From an uncultured bacterium (GTDB lineage Bacteria > Bacillota > Clostridia > Lachnospirales > Lachnospiraceae): 48,649 nucleotides of DNA. A program made the translations under genes and the position numbers. The notes under the pieces are model-generated. The model was not told the DNA's origin. It made no database searches and saw nothing but the letters and a program-made list of their open reading frames with translations. How positions within the stretch are numbered: the first letter of the stretch is position 1; each line of letters starts with the position of its first letter. Location of the stretch: positions 1-48,649 of the forward strand of contig CAJMQE010000020.1 of assembly GCA_905215405.1 (NCBI GenBank), read 5' to 3'. Positions 8,164 to 17,457 of the stretch are shown here, piece by piece.

Positions 8164-11100
8164 TTATTTAGTTGATCTGTTTTTCTTTTTATTATAAAAG
8201 CATACCCCACCAATAATCAGTCCTGCTGCAACGAAAATAATAATATACAGATTCACATTTGTTCTGTCACCTGTTGCAACACTGCTGTCAGATGTGTTAT
8301 CTGTATTGCTCTGTACATCTGTTGCATTCGTCTGTGACTGTGCATTGCTGTCAGTACCATTTGTTATGCTGCTTCCATCCCCTGTTCCCTGAGATGCATC
8401 CTGTGATCCTGTTGGATTTACTGGATCTGTTGGATTTGTTGGGTTAGTAGGGTTGGTTGGATCTGTTGGATCTGTTGGGCCAACTGGATCTTTTCCTGCT
8501 GATGATCCAACAATTGTTGTCATTACAGGCTGTACTGAAATTGCCTTTTCACTTGTTGTATCCAGTCTTGCACCTGCGTCTGTTGGAGCACTTGCATTAA
8601 GTTCCAGTAATCCGTGCATATTGATCGTACCATTTTCATTTCTTGTTACTTTTGTTGTTGCATTTGTCGTATCTGTATTAACAAACCATGCAGCATCTGC
8701 TTTGACACCCTGATTATTATAAGAATCTGTGCCATTGTAAATATAGTTCGATCCACTTGCAAGTGAAAAAGGAATTAAATCCTCTTTCGTTGTATTTGCA
8801 GGATCTGCCATAGAAATCAGGCCACTGACTTTCCATTCTTTCACATTGCTGTCTTTCGTATTCAGACCAACATTGTAAGAACCTGCTTTTGCAATTGAAT
8901 TGTTGTAAGATGTTGCATTATATACTTCACAGTCAGGGCAACTGTTACTTGTAATACCTTTTGCGCCATTGTTAAATGTAATGCTGTTCTTTAATACATG
9001 ACCGCCCTTCATATAGGAACCACCAAGTTTAAATCCATTGCCTTCTCCATATACATAACCTGCAGCTGTAGTATCATCTGTTGTCAACCATCCATTGTTA
9101 TAAGCGACACAGTTCTCGATCAGAACAGATCCGATTTCACCAGAGATTGTCTTTGCGAACAGATCCCATCCATCATCGATATTGTTATGTGAAATACAAC
9201 CATAGAACTGATTGCCTTCTCCACATGTCAGTTTTGCTGCGAAACCATCGGCATCATTTCTTCCTGCATCACAGTTATCAAATGATTCACAATTCTTTAC
9301 AAGGTTGTAGGATGGCCATAAAAGTGATTCAATGCCTGCTACATTATCTGCACTACCATTACGACTGATCTGAATACCTGTATTCTTTGAACCTTCCACT
9401 GTACACATCTCAATCGTATTATAGTTACCACAGATCTGGATACCAACATTTGATGGATAATAAACGTGGATACCATAGATATGCCAGTAGCTACCTGTTA
9501 CATTAAGACCAACACCATCAAATTTAACCTGGCCTGTCGTCTCTGCTACCATCGTGATATTCTTATCGGCAGTACCAGATACACTTCTTTCGATCTTAAC
9601 ATCTCCACCAGTATAAGAACCGTTCTTCAGATAAAGTACCTGGCCTGGCTGTGCATATTTTACAGCTGTATAGATATCAAGAGGACTTTCCATAGTTCCT
9701 TTTCCATCTGAAGATGCATCAGGAGCAACAATAATTGTCTGTCCCTCCAGACCATACTGCTGACAGGTAACTGTGATCGTCTTTGTAAATGCTCCGTAAG
9801 ATGTCAGTTTCTGCGTCTTATCCGGAACTAATGTTGCCTTAATTTCATTGTCGCCTGTTGTAAGTGGCACATTGACTTTTACTACTTCATTTGCTGCAAC
9901 TGCTTTATTATAAGCTTCGGAACCATCTGGAGCCGTAACAACGAGCTGACCTGCAACATTTGGCTGATAGATAAATTCGTAGTCTTTGGAACCACTTGTT
10001 GTTGAAGAGTAGATCGTTGCAGAAGGAGTGATTGTATCGTCTACGACCTTGCCTGATCCAACTCCGTTACTATCTGACTTTGTCAAACTAATATCTGAAA
10101 TATCAACAGATACTTTTCTAGATGCCATAACACCTACACAGATAGATCCATCTTCCTGTACTGACAGAACCGAAGTATCATCAAGTGAGAATTCTTCACC
10201 ATTGCAACTTGCAATATAGGCATTATCTGTTTTCTTTAATTCAAATGTATAAGTATTTCCTACTGCAAAATCAAATGCCGTATTCTGATACTTTCTCTCA
10301 TCAGTTGTTCTTGTTACACCATCAAAACTTGTTGTATCATTTGAAAAATATCCTGTAATATTTCTCATTCCACCAAATTTTGATTTTGCACTATAGAACT
10401 GGTTGGTTACCTGATTGAAATATTTATGTACATAATCAGCTGAACCATAATAATTGATACCTAACATATCTGTTGCCATCAGACCAAATCCTGTCTGATT
10501 ATCAGGTGTCAGGGATGTATCTGTAATTTTAAATGTTGCTTTCAGATCGAAGTTATCCGTATTTGGATTCATCATTGTATAATAATAAGTAAATCCTTCT
10601 TCACCATCTGAAATCTTACCACTTTCACTACCGGCAATGCTAACTGTCTTGTCCGTATTTGCTGCAGTTACCATTGCTTTGTTGTTTGTCTTTGTGGAAG
10701 CCTCATCTTTTGATGACATTTCTACATGATCTGCGACACTGCCATCTGCATTACTGATTGTCACATCACTTGACTGTGCTGAACCTACTGTTGCAGCATA
10801 CCACTGCTGTTCTTCGTCCTGTGTGATTTCAATATTGCTCTTTGTATAGACTGATTTATAATTATCTGATTTTCTTACTGCAGTAATCTTTACATCATAA
10901 GTCTTACCAACTGCAAGATTATCAAATGTATAATTGCCTGTTGTATTGCCCTCCTGAGCCATTGTATAATTTTCTGCTGATGAGAGCTTGTATTCTACAT
11001 CAAAGCTGTCAGCATCATCAATATTGATCCAGTCTACATAGAGTTTTCCGTTGCCTTCATTCTTGGCAAGTTCAATCACTGGTTTCTTGACACTGATTAC

Positions 11101-12429
11101 ATAGTTATCATATTTATAGGTTTCACTGGCTTTATCAGCCTCACCCTGTCTCTGTGCTACTGCAACGAATGTATAATTGCCACTCCAGCCCGGAGTAAAT
11201 GTAACACTGTCTTTCTGTGCTTTTACTGTCTGTGTTCTGCACTCATAACCATTTTCGAGCATTGTGATCTTAACATCTTCTGCACCTTTCAGTTTGTCAA
11301 TCACTGCTGTGAAGTCAACATCAAAATCTCCATCTTCATTGACAGTTACCTGATTGATTACAGGTGCCTGGACCTGATCCCATGGTGTCTTTACTTCTTC
11401 AACGGCACCACCTTTAAATGCTACTTTCCATACCTGTGCTGTTGCTCCACCAAGATATGCATAATAGGATTTTCCTTCTTTTACAGAAGCAGTTACGATA
11501 TCATATGTACTTGCATCTGTATCATTCTCATATTTACCTGCGACGGTACCATCTTCACAGACAATATAGAATGTCTTTCCTTTTCCGGTCTTTTCATACA
11601 CGGATAATGTACCGTCTTCTGTTGCTGTATATTTTATATAGCAGCCTGAATCCGGAACCTGACCTGCAGAAGTTGTACCAGCTGTCTTGGCCTTATTGCC
11701 TGTTGCTTTGGCATTGAGTCCTTTTGCTGATGTGTTATCCTCAAATGTCTTGTCATCCGTTGCATCATTTTCTGACCAAGTATCATTGATCGTGAGTCCT
11801 CTGTCAGCAGTTGTTGCTGCAAGGATCTGAGATGCATCCCATGCACCTTCTGTTGCCTGCTTTGTCTGTGCAAATGCAACTTTCCATACCTGTGCTGTAG
11901 CTCCTGAAAGATATGCATAATAAGTTACACCAGCCGTTACATCAGCTGTTACCATATCATACGTACTTGCATCTGTATCATTCGTCTTTGCAGTAGCTGC
12001 TGTTCCATCAGAAGGTACTATGTAGAAAGTCTTACCCTTTCCTATTTTTGTATATATCGTAAGTTTTCCATCGGCAGATGCTGTGTATTTGATATAGCAG
12101 CCTTCCGTTGGAATTGTCCCCGTTGCGTTAACCCCATCTGTTTTTGCCTTGGCACTTCCCGCTTTGGCGTTATCGCCTACTGCTGTTGTACCATCTTCAA
12201 ATTCTTTGGTATCGCTGGCTGTGTTTTTTGACCATCCATCCCCACAGATTGTCAAACCACTGTCCTGCGTAGTCGCTGCAAGAATATCTGCAGCATCCCA
12301 TGTTGTCTTTACGCCCTCTGTCGTTGCAGCATTCGCAACAATACCAGTAAAATCCATTGGTATCATGCTGACTGCCATTAAAAATGACATCACTACGGAC
12401 ATAATACGTCGTCTTTTCAATGCTTTCAT
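8164..12429 (-). CDS. Surface-anchored pectate lyase (PL9 type), multidomain
   Basis: 1421 residues. Signal peptide at 1-35 (KRRR, hydrophobic core, ANA). Residues about 43-195 and 196-340 are two copies of a roughly 150-residue module (WDAxxILAATT ... GCYIKYTA ... GKGKTFYIV ... STYDxVTA ... ATAQVWKVAF). Fibronectin-like segments and a beta-domain (NQTGFGLMATD) shared with the acetylesterase follow. The catalytic part (about 895-1260) is a right-handed beta-helix with the PL9 hallmarks DADGFAAKL and NNIDDGWDLF, which hold calcium-binding aspartates and the catalytic lysine. A Pro/Thr/Asp-rich spacer leads to VATGD, a membrane helix and a KKK tail, resembling a sortase signal. It cleaves polygalacturonate by calcium-dependent elimination. 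GGGAGG precedes the Met at 12429. Confidence 0.9.
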   Translation of the reverse strand: MKALKRRRIMSVVMSFLMAVSMIPMDFTGIVANAATTEGVKTTWDAADILAATTQDSGLTICGDGWSKNTASDTKEFEDGTTAVGDNAKAGSAKAKTDGVNATGTIPTEGCYIKYTASADGKLTIYTKIGKGKTFYIVPSDGTAATAKTNDTDASTYDMVTADVTAGVTYYAYLSGATAQVWKVAFAQTKQATEGAWDASQILAATTADRGLTINDTWSENDATDDKTFEDNTSAKGLNAKATGNKAKTAGTTSAGQVPDSGCYIKYTATEDGTLSVYEKTGKGKTFYIVCEDGTVAGKYENDTDASTYDIVTASVKEGKSYYAYLGGATAQVWKVAFKGGAVEEVKTPWDQVQAPVINQVTVNEDGDFDVDFTAVIDKLKGAEDVKITMLENGYECRTQTVKAQKDSVTFTPGWSGNYTFVAVAQRQGEADKASETYKYDNYVISVKKPVIELAKNEGNGKLYVDWINIDDADSFDVEYKLSSAENYTMAQEGNTTGNYTFDNLAVGKTYDVKITAVRKSDNYKSVYTKSNIEITQDEEQQWYAATVGSAQSSDVTISNADGSVADHVEMSSKDEASTKTNNKAMVTAANTDKTVSIAGSESGKISDGEEGFTYYYTMMNPNTDNFDLKATFKITDTSLTPDNQTGFGLMATDMLGINYYGSADYVHKYFNQVTNQFYSAKSKFGGMRNITGYFSNDTTSFDGVTRTTDERKYQNTAFDFAVGNTYTFELKKTDNAYIASCNGEEFSLDDTSVLSVQEDGSICVGVMASRKVSVDISDISLTKSDSNGVGSGKVVDDTITPSATIYSSTTSGSKDYEFIYQPNVAGQLVVTAPDGSEAYNKAVAANEVVKVNVPLTTGDNEIKATLVPDKTQKLTSYGAFTKTITVTCQQYGLEGQTIIVAPDASSDGKGTMESPLDIYTAVKYAQPGQVLYLKNGSYTGGDVKIERSVSGTADKNITMVAETTGQVKFDGVGLNVTGSYWHIYGIHVYYPSNVGIQICGNYNTIEMCTVEGSKNTGIQISRNGSADNVAGIESLLWPSYNLVKNCESFDNCDAGRNDADGFAAKLTCGEGNQFYGCISHNNIDDGWDLFAKTISGEIGSVLIENCVAYNNGWLTTDDTTAAGYVYGEGNGFKLGGSYMKGGHVLKNSITFNNGAKGITSNSCPDCEVYNATSYNNSIAKAGSYNVGLNTKDSNVKEWKVSGLISMADPANTTKEDLIPFSLASGSNYIYNGTDSYNNQGVKADAAWFVNTDTTNATTKVTRNENGTINMHGLLELNASAPTDAGARLDTTSEKAISVQPVMTTIVGSSAGKDPVGPTDPTDPTNPTNPTNPTDPVNPTGSQDASQGTGDGSSITNGTDSNAQSQTNATDVQSNTDNTSDSSVATGDRTNVNLYIIIFVAAGLIIGGVCFYNKKKNRSTK
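8408..8488 (-). repeat. Nine-base tandem repeats coding a DPT/NPT spacer
   Basis: Within the pectate lyase gene, 9-base units coding Asp/Asn-Pro-Thr are repeated about nine times just before the membrane anchor. Such spacers hold the enzyme away from the cell wall, and repeat number may vary between strains. Confidence 0.8.
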
Positions 12430-12467
12430 GTTTTCCTCCCAATACATAAAATTTTCGTACAAGCAAT

Positions 12468-12496
12468 ATTATACACAATTGTTACAATAGATGCAA
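12468..12496 (-). promoter_or_regulatory. Pectate lyase promoter with palindromic operator
   Basis: Minus strand: TTGCAT, 17 bases, TATAAT, about 40 bases before the start codon. A perfect palindrome, ATTGT-A-ACAAT (12478-12488), fills the spacer between -35 and -10, the position expected for a repressor operator. Confidence 0.75.
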
Positions 12497-12629
12497 TATT
12501 TATATCGTATTTTTTAAGCATACTGACAGTTCTTTGTTTTATCGTGTCAAATTGTTTTTGTATATCTTGCACATATTTTGTCGAATTTTCTGTATTGATA
12601 GTAGTATAATATCCAATCACACTAAAAAA

Positions 12630-12710
12630 AGACATTCCACAGTAAAAAGCGTTCCCCTGTCATCAGATCTTTGTATTCCATGACCAGTTTCGTTTCTCTG
12701 TGTAATGTCT
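12630..12710 (-). terminator. Structured terminator after psd
   Basis: Outer stem of 13 pairs with one mismatch (12630-12642 with 12698-12710), then TTTTTTT on the minus strand. The 55-base interior contains a second stem, GTCAT/ATGAC. It ends the phospholipid operon. The large structured interior is unusual for a simple terminator and could be a small RNA. Confidence 0.65.
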
Positions 12711-12733
12711 TTATGTTTAACTTTATTTTTTAC

Positions 12734-13660
12734 TTATTCGTTCTTTTCGATTCCTGTCGCTGTTCCTATTCGTTCGCCCTGTTTTACAATGGTCTCAAAC
12801 TCACGCTTTGTATTTTCAAGAATATCTGTGTCAATTTCCACTTTGTCTTTTTCAAGCAAAAGAATGACAGTTGATCCCCCAAATTCAAAATGTCCACGTT
12901 CCTGGCCTCTTGTGACCATGACCGGACTCTTGTGCGAAACCGGATCATATCCTGTTTCTTTTGGTTCCTTGCCATCATTATTGACAATTTTACCAACTAT
13001 GAGCGCTCCAACTTCCATCATCAGCACATCTCCAAATTGCTGGGAACGTAACACTGCATATTCACGCGTATTTTCTTTATAGATCGGTCTGACATCATTT
13101 GCGACCGGGTTAACGGTATGAAGGACTCCATCAATTCTTCTGTTATGACTTCTCTGTCCATCATCCACATAACAGTATCTATGATAATCTTCTACCGTCA
13201 GACGAAATACACAGATATAGCCATCTTTATATTTTTCTGACAGTTTCGAATCTCTCAACAGCGAATTGAGGGTGTAATATGTATTCTTAATTAAGAAATC
13301 CTTCTTTTCATTGATCTTATAAACACTTAATCTGGAATCACATGGACTGATCAGCGCATCATCCTGCTGACACACCGGACGCGCTCCTTCTTTTAGTTTT
13401 CTTGTAAAGAAATCGTTATAAGAAGAAAACTTCTGTTTTTCACAAATATTCAGATCAATATGATGACTTTTCACAAATGGTGCGATCAAACATTTTGAGA
13501 AACGGGTATCTAAAAAGCCGCCAGCCAGTTTTGATATCCATGGCTGTACAAGTATTTTTACCATTCCTCTGCCCAGAGGATTTTCATATAAACCTTTGAG
13601 AAATTTATCCTGAAATGAATCCTGCGTATATTCTGTACCATTTCTATCTGTATAATTCAT
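12734..13660 (-). CDS. psd: Phosphatidylserine decarboxylase proenzyme
   Basis: 308 residues. The C-terminal part has FEFGGSTVILL; cleavage between Gly262 and Ser263 would turn the serine into the pyruvoyl cofactor of the small alpha chain. VEDYHRYCYVDDG and DVLMMEVGALIVGKI are also typical of the family. The enzyme converts phosphatidylserine to phosphatidylethanolamine at the membrane. The motif is GGST rather than the usual LGST, which occurs in clostridial members. It is the last gene of the operon; PssA, directly upstream, makes its substrate. Confidence 0.93.
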   Translation of the reverse strand: MNYTDRNGTEYTQDSFQDKFLKGLYENPLGRGMVKILVQPWISKLAGGFLDTRFSKCLIAPFVKSHHIDLNICEKQKFSSYNDFFTRKLKEGARPVCQQDDALISPCDSRLSVYKINEKKDFLIKNTYYTLNSLLRDSKLSEKYKDGYICVFRLTVEDYHRYCYVDDGQRSHNRRIDGVLHTVNPVANDVRPIYKENTREYAVLRSQQFGDVLMMEVGALIVGKIVNNDGKEPKETGYDPVSHKSPVMVTRGQERGHFEFGGSTVILLLEKDKVEIDTDILENTKREFETIVKQGERIGTATGIEKNE

Positions 13661-13743
13661 GCCTTTTCACTCCGTTTCTAAAACAGATGGACTCCATCTT
13701 CATTGTAATTCTACCTTGTCCTGCCTTTACCAGATCAGAACTA

Positions 13744-14367
13744 TTAGATCCAATGGAAAATATAAATATTTGCAAGTGCAAGCGCTACGACTATTACCAG
13801 TACTGCAAGTGTAGAATTCTTAGGTTTTCTGAATTTGAAATCTGTTACGAACAGTATTCCAATTGCAAGAACCATGATATGTACAAGAATAGAGAAATTA
13901 TCCTTGATCCATGGTCTTGTCATATATAAAAGTGGCAGTGCAACCGAAATTGATGTGATTGGAAGTCCCTGATAATATTTTCTTTTTTCGCTTGTCTCTT
14001 CCTGTCTCTTCTCTTCCATAACATTAAAATATCCAAGTCTGATGACAGATGCCATTCCATAGACCATTAGGATGACGATGCCAACGATCGTATCCATCCC
14101 CAATCTGTAACAGAGTACGATTGGAAATGCACCAAAACATACCACATCACACAGCGAATCGATCTGAATACCAAATTTCTTTGCATCTTCACTTCTGTTC
14201 TTCATTGCCCTGGCAATTTTACCATCGAACATGTCACAGAGTCCTGAGAATGCAAGAAAGATAATCGCATATCTGAACTCTCCTTTTACTGTAATCATCA
14301 TGCCAAATAATGAAGACATCAGGCTTATATATGTCAAGATGACTGAATAGTTATAAAATCCTATCAT
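13744..14367 (-). CDS. pssA: CDP-diacylglycerol-serine O-phosphatidyltransferase
   Basis: 207 residues with several membrane helices. The CDP-alcohol phosphotransferase signature is visible as DGKIAR ... FGIQIDSLCD, with the catalytic and metal-binding aspartates in place. It makes phosphatidylserine from CDP-diacylglycerol and serine at the membrane, feeding Psd. Its start overlaps the stop of the flippase-like gene by four bases (ATGA), so translation is coupled. Confidence 0.92.
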   Translation of the reverse strand: MIGFYNYSVILTYISLMSSLFGMMITVKGEFRYAIIFLAFSGLCDMFDGKIARAMKNRSEDAKKFGIQIDSLCDVVCFGAFPIVLCYRLGMDTIVGIVILMVYGMASVIRLGYFNVMEEKRQEETSEKRKYYQGLPITSISVALPLLYMTRPWIKDNFSILVHIMVLAIGILFVTDFKFRKPKNSTLAVLVIVVALALANIYIFHWI

Positions 14368-15473
14368 TTCCTATTACCTCCGCTTTTTAACTCATGTTTT
14401 TTTCCTAAAATTTCAGTTTCCGCCCCATGTTTTCCTATTGTCACATGAGCTACACATGTCAGCACTGCACTCAGCAGCAACTGTGTATAATATCCAAGTC
14501 CCCTGCTAAGCAGCATGCCCGGCATCAGAAGATCCTGTCCAAAGATTGGCAGGAATATGATCAGGAACAGATTTTCACTAATTCCCATTCCACCTGGTAA
14601 TGGAAGCATATCGACTGATACAGATATTACTGCCTGTAACATGACTACATCATATATTTTTTCCCCATGCAGTCCAAATGCCAGATACGTAAAATATGTG
14701 GCAAAGAACATTGCAAAACGCTGCAAGAGTGTGATGGCAAATACTTTTACAATGACCATCTTATTCGTACGCAGATAAGCTGCTGTATCGTTATAAGAGT
14801 CCATTGATTTTGCTAATTTTTCTGCCCGTTCCGGTTTATGCTTCATAATGTGCATTTTTACAAGAATATTATGGCCTTTGAGAATAATTGCTTTCGCAAG
14901 CTTCTGATTAAATACCAGAATCATCATAGCTGTTACGCAAAAAACATTTAATCCAATTCCCAGATAAAAAACTGGAAGAATGCCCTCCAGGTATTTATGA
15001 ACAAATCCCTGCTGAAACAGGGTCAGAAACAATCCGATCACGACCAGTACAAGCTTATATGTGATCGTAACGATCATCAATACCACGGTAGAAACCGGAA
15101 TTGGTATCTTATTTCGCTTCATATAATAAATCTGTGCCGGCTGTCCGCCACTTGCTGATGGTGTAATACAACTAAAGAAGAACCCTGCACAGGAATACAA
15201 AAAGCAGGTAAATCTTCTCGACTTGATATTCAGTGTATCAAGCATATAGTGGATAATGTGCGATTCTCCGTATATAAAAAATATAACACATATGACACCA
15301 ATGATCAGATAGCCTGGTGACGCCTGCATTACCCTGGCAAATATGTCACTCATATCTTTGCCGTGAAATACGCTGTACATGGTAAATGCAAATACCGCCA
15401 GTAAAAATATAATATTAAAAAGGTTCTTTTTATTCTTAAACAAATCAACACTCACTTTCCGGAAAATCAACAT
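14364..15473 (-). CDS. Flippase-like integral membrane protein (YbhN/UPF0104, LPG-synthase membrane domain)
   Basis: 369 residues from the chosen Met, about eight hydrophobic segments. TPSASGGQPAQIYYMKR and LPLPGGMGISENLFLI are the two family motifs of the lysylphosphatidylglycerol-synthase transmembrane domain. No soluble aminoacyl-transferase domain is attached, so a lipid translocase or permease role is more likely than lysyl transfer. It lies in an operon with PAP2, PssA and Psd, suggesting it moves or senses a lipid of that pathway. The Met at 15473 overlaps the PAP2 gene end by 29 bases; its ribosome site is weak and a slightly different start is possible. Confidence 0.8.
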   Translation of the reverse strand: MLIFRKVSVDLFKNKKNLFNIIFLLAVFAFTMYSVFHGKDMSDIFARVMQASPGYLIIGVICVIFFIYGESHIIHYMLDTLNIKSRRFTCFLYSCAGFFFSCITPSASGGQPAQIYYMKRNKIPIPVSTVVLMIVTITYKLVLVVIGLFLTLFQQGFVHKYLEGILPVFYLGIGLNVFCVTAMMILVFNQKLAKAIILKGHNILVKMHIMKHKPERAEKLAKSMDSYNDTAAYLRTNKMVIVKVFAITLLQRFAMFFATYFTYLAFGLHGEKIYDVVMLQAVISVSVDMLPLPGGMGISENLFLIIFLPIFGQDLLMPGMLLSRGLGYYTQLLLSAVLTCVAHVTIGKHGAETEILGKKHELKSGGNRK

Positions 15474-16161
15474 TCTCTTTTCCAAATACCTTACAGGATA
15501 CCCAGTCAAAGAATCGTCCCAGTTTTCTGTACAACTGTGTATGTTGTCCAATATAGTAAGTTACTTCTGCAATGATAATTCCACCAAATACATCAATGAT
15601 GTAATGCTGTTTTGTCACCTGTGTAGAGACACATACGAGCAATGCAAAGATACAGGAGAAGATCCTGTACCACCGCGGTACACTCTTTTGCTTTCGAATT
15701 CCAATATAACAGAACCAGCTAACCAGACAATGAATGGATGGAAAAAGATTTTCCGGTGCATCTATAATATAAAGATGCCTCATCAGATCTTCACAAAATC
15801 CACTTCCGACGATTTCCGGTCTGATATTGGTCGTTGGAATTAATATAAAAAACACTGCACATATCACTCTGGATGTAATATCTGCAAACACAAACCTCAT
15901 ACAATGTTCATGTCCAACTCGTCCGACCAGGATGTAGTTGACGATCCAGAACACATAACACACAAAATAAATCAGTACGAATGATGGTATAAGTGGAACC
16001 ATTCGATCAAATCCATTCGTAAAGTCATAATGGTATCTCGACCTGTTGATTATCTGTGTCCCGTAATATACCATTGTATTGAAAACAAAACATGTAATCA
16101 GCGGGATCAACGCATACAATGGAACTAAGGGATCTATGTACTTTTTAAATAAGCCTCTCAT
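15445..16161 (-). CDS. PAP2-superfamily membrane phosphatase/phosphotransferase
   Basis: 238 residues, about six membrane helices. The PAP2 motifs PSIH (in LFPSIHCLVSW) and KQHYIIDVFGG hold the catalytic histidines. The layout recalls phosphatidic acid phosphatases and the inositol-phosphorylceramide synthase/AUR1 branch. In this operon with PssA and Psd it may dephosphorylate phosphatidate or phosphatidylglycerol phosphate, or transfer a head group. AAAGGAG lies five bases before the Met at 16161; a seven-residue upstream in-frame extension has no ribosome site. First gene of the lipid operon. Confidence 0.82.
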   Translation of the reverse strand: MRGLFKKYIDPLVPLYALIPLITCFVFNTMVYYGTQIINRSRYHYDFTNGFDRMVPLIPSFVLIYFVCYVFWIVNYILVGRVGHEHCMRFVFADITSRVICAVFFILIPTTNIRPEIVGSGFCEDLMRHLYIIDAPENLFPSIHCLVSWFCYIGIRKQKSVPRWYRIFSCIFALLVCVSTQVTKQHYIIDVFGGIIIAEVTYYIGQHTQLYRKLGRFFDWVSCKVFGKENVDFPESEC

Positions 16162-16190
16162 ATATACTCCTTTATAATTCACATTTACTT

Positions 16191-16219
16191 ATTATACCCA
16201 ATATCATAATAACCCACAA
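16191..16219 (-). promoter_or_regulatory. Sigma-A promoter of the phospholipid operon
   Basis: Minus strand: TTGTGG, 17 bases, TATAAT, 30 bases before the PAP2 start. Confidence 0.78.
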
Positions 16220-16255
16220 GTTAAATTTACCAAATAATGTAGGCTTACCAATAAA

Positions 16256-16300
16256 AAAAGATGCAGTCTCCTGTTTTCTCCCAGTTATCCTGCATCTTTT
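16256..16300 (-). terminator. Terminator of the Dlt-like cluster
   Basis: Eleven-base-pair stem (AAAAGATGCAG with CTGCATCTTTT), a 23-base loop and a T-run on the minus strand. It separates the DltD-like gene from the lipid operon promoter. Confidence 0.85.
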
Positions 16301-16325
16301 CTCTTTTTATCCTTCCAACAACAAG

Positions 16326-17387
16326 TCAGCTCTGTATACCGCTGACTGCTCTGCTGATATATTCGCCATAGATCTTACTGAATCTTTTTGCAGAATCTCC
16401 ATACATATGTCCGTCATAATCCCAGTAATCTTCCGACTTCGGTGTAAACTCATCCGTCGCTGTCCGGTTAAAATCAATATATTGACAATCCGAGGCATCT
16501 GCGAGCGATTGGATATAGTTGTGAATTTCATCATAAGTTTCCTGTGATGTTGCTATTTTTTCCGGTGTAACGGGTACTGTTGTCATAACAACCTTTATAT
16601 TTTTCTTTTTACAGAGTTTTACTATTTTTCTGAAATACCGAATCGAATCAGCATCCACTTTGGATTCGTCCCATGTAATATTCCGAAGGGTATCTGTCTT
16701 CGTTGTACAGTTCCTGTTCCGGCTGATAAATCCCTTTCCTTCATAGGTATCACTTGGATCCATCTCGACTGTTGACGCCAGGCATGCTCGATAGGCACTC
16801 TTGCGCTTCGTCTTTACTGTCTTTATGATCTGGCAGTAGCGATCCCTGTAATCCATCCATGGAAACAATGTGGCTCGATATTCCATACGCATGACCTTAT
16901 CTGTAAAATAAGACAGTTTATCTGTCGATAACGGATAAGCATTATAAATAAAATTCGCTGAAACACTATCTTTTGGCACATTTACCAGGTACTGATAATC
17001 CACATCCAGAACAACTGTGTCCAGATTTTGGTTCTTTCTGATGGCACGCTTTAATAAATAATATGAATCCTGCATATATTCACCGCCAATACACAGATTC
17101 ATCGTCTTCTTTCCAGAAGTCTCACTGACTGTATCTGCATCGATTCCATAGGAACCATGTGATGTTCCCAGAACCACACACTGATAATCACCTTCATCCA
17201 GCTCATGAAGCATGATCCGTGTCAGGCCCGGTTTGATCAATACAAATCCCAGTACTGTATTGACAATTACGATACATAGTACAAATGCAACGGCATAGAG
17301 GATTCTTCTTCTACGGCGTCCTTGCTTTTTTACATCCGGCTGCTGCACTTCTATCTTTTCTTTATCATAAGAATTTTCTGAATCCAT
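16326..17387 (-). CDS. DltD-like SGNH-fold membrane-anchored protein
   Basis: 353 residues. One N-terminal membrane helix (about 28-52) precedes an extracellular SGNH-like domain. VVLGTSHGSYGID carries the nucleophile serine and DYDGHM near the C-terminus carries the Asp and His. This layout matches DltD and related partners of MBOAT acyltransferases, which help move an aminoacyl or acyl group to the outer acceptor. It directly follows the MBOAT gene (70-base gap). Similarity to true DltD is at the level of fold and context, so the acceptor may differ from teichoic acid. Confidence 0.75.
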   Translation of the reverse strand: MDSENSYDKEKIEVQQPDVKKQGRRRRRILYAVAFVLCIVIVNTVLGFVLIKPGLTRIMLHELDEGDYQCVVLGTSHGSYGIDADTVSETSGKKTMNLCIGGEYMQDSYYLLKRAIRKNQNLDTVVLDVDYQYLVNVPKDSVSANFIYNAYPLSTDKLSYFTDKVMRMEYRATLFPWMDYRDRYCQIIKTVKTKRKSAYRACLASTVEMDPSDTYEGKGFISRNRNCTTKTDTLRNITWDESKVDADSIRYFRKIVKLCKKKNIKVVMTTVPVTPEKIATSQETYDEIHNYIQSLADASDCQYIDFNRTATDEFTPKSEDYWDYDGHMYGDSAKRFSKIYGEYISRAVSGIQS

Positions 17388-17457
17388 TTCCCCATTTTCC
17401 TATCTTAACTTATTTCTGTTCTTCCCTTTATGTGATCTCGCTGCGCCTGGGAAGCTA

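Noticed and set aside
14364..15473. MprF lysyl-phosphatidylglycerol synthase
   Set aside because: Only the membrane domain is present; the soluble aminoacyl-transferase domain is missing.
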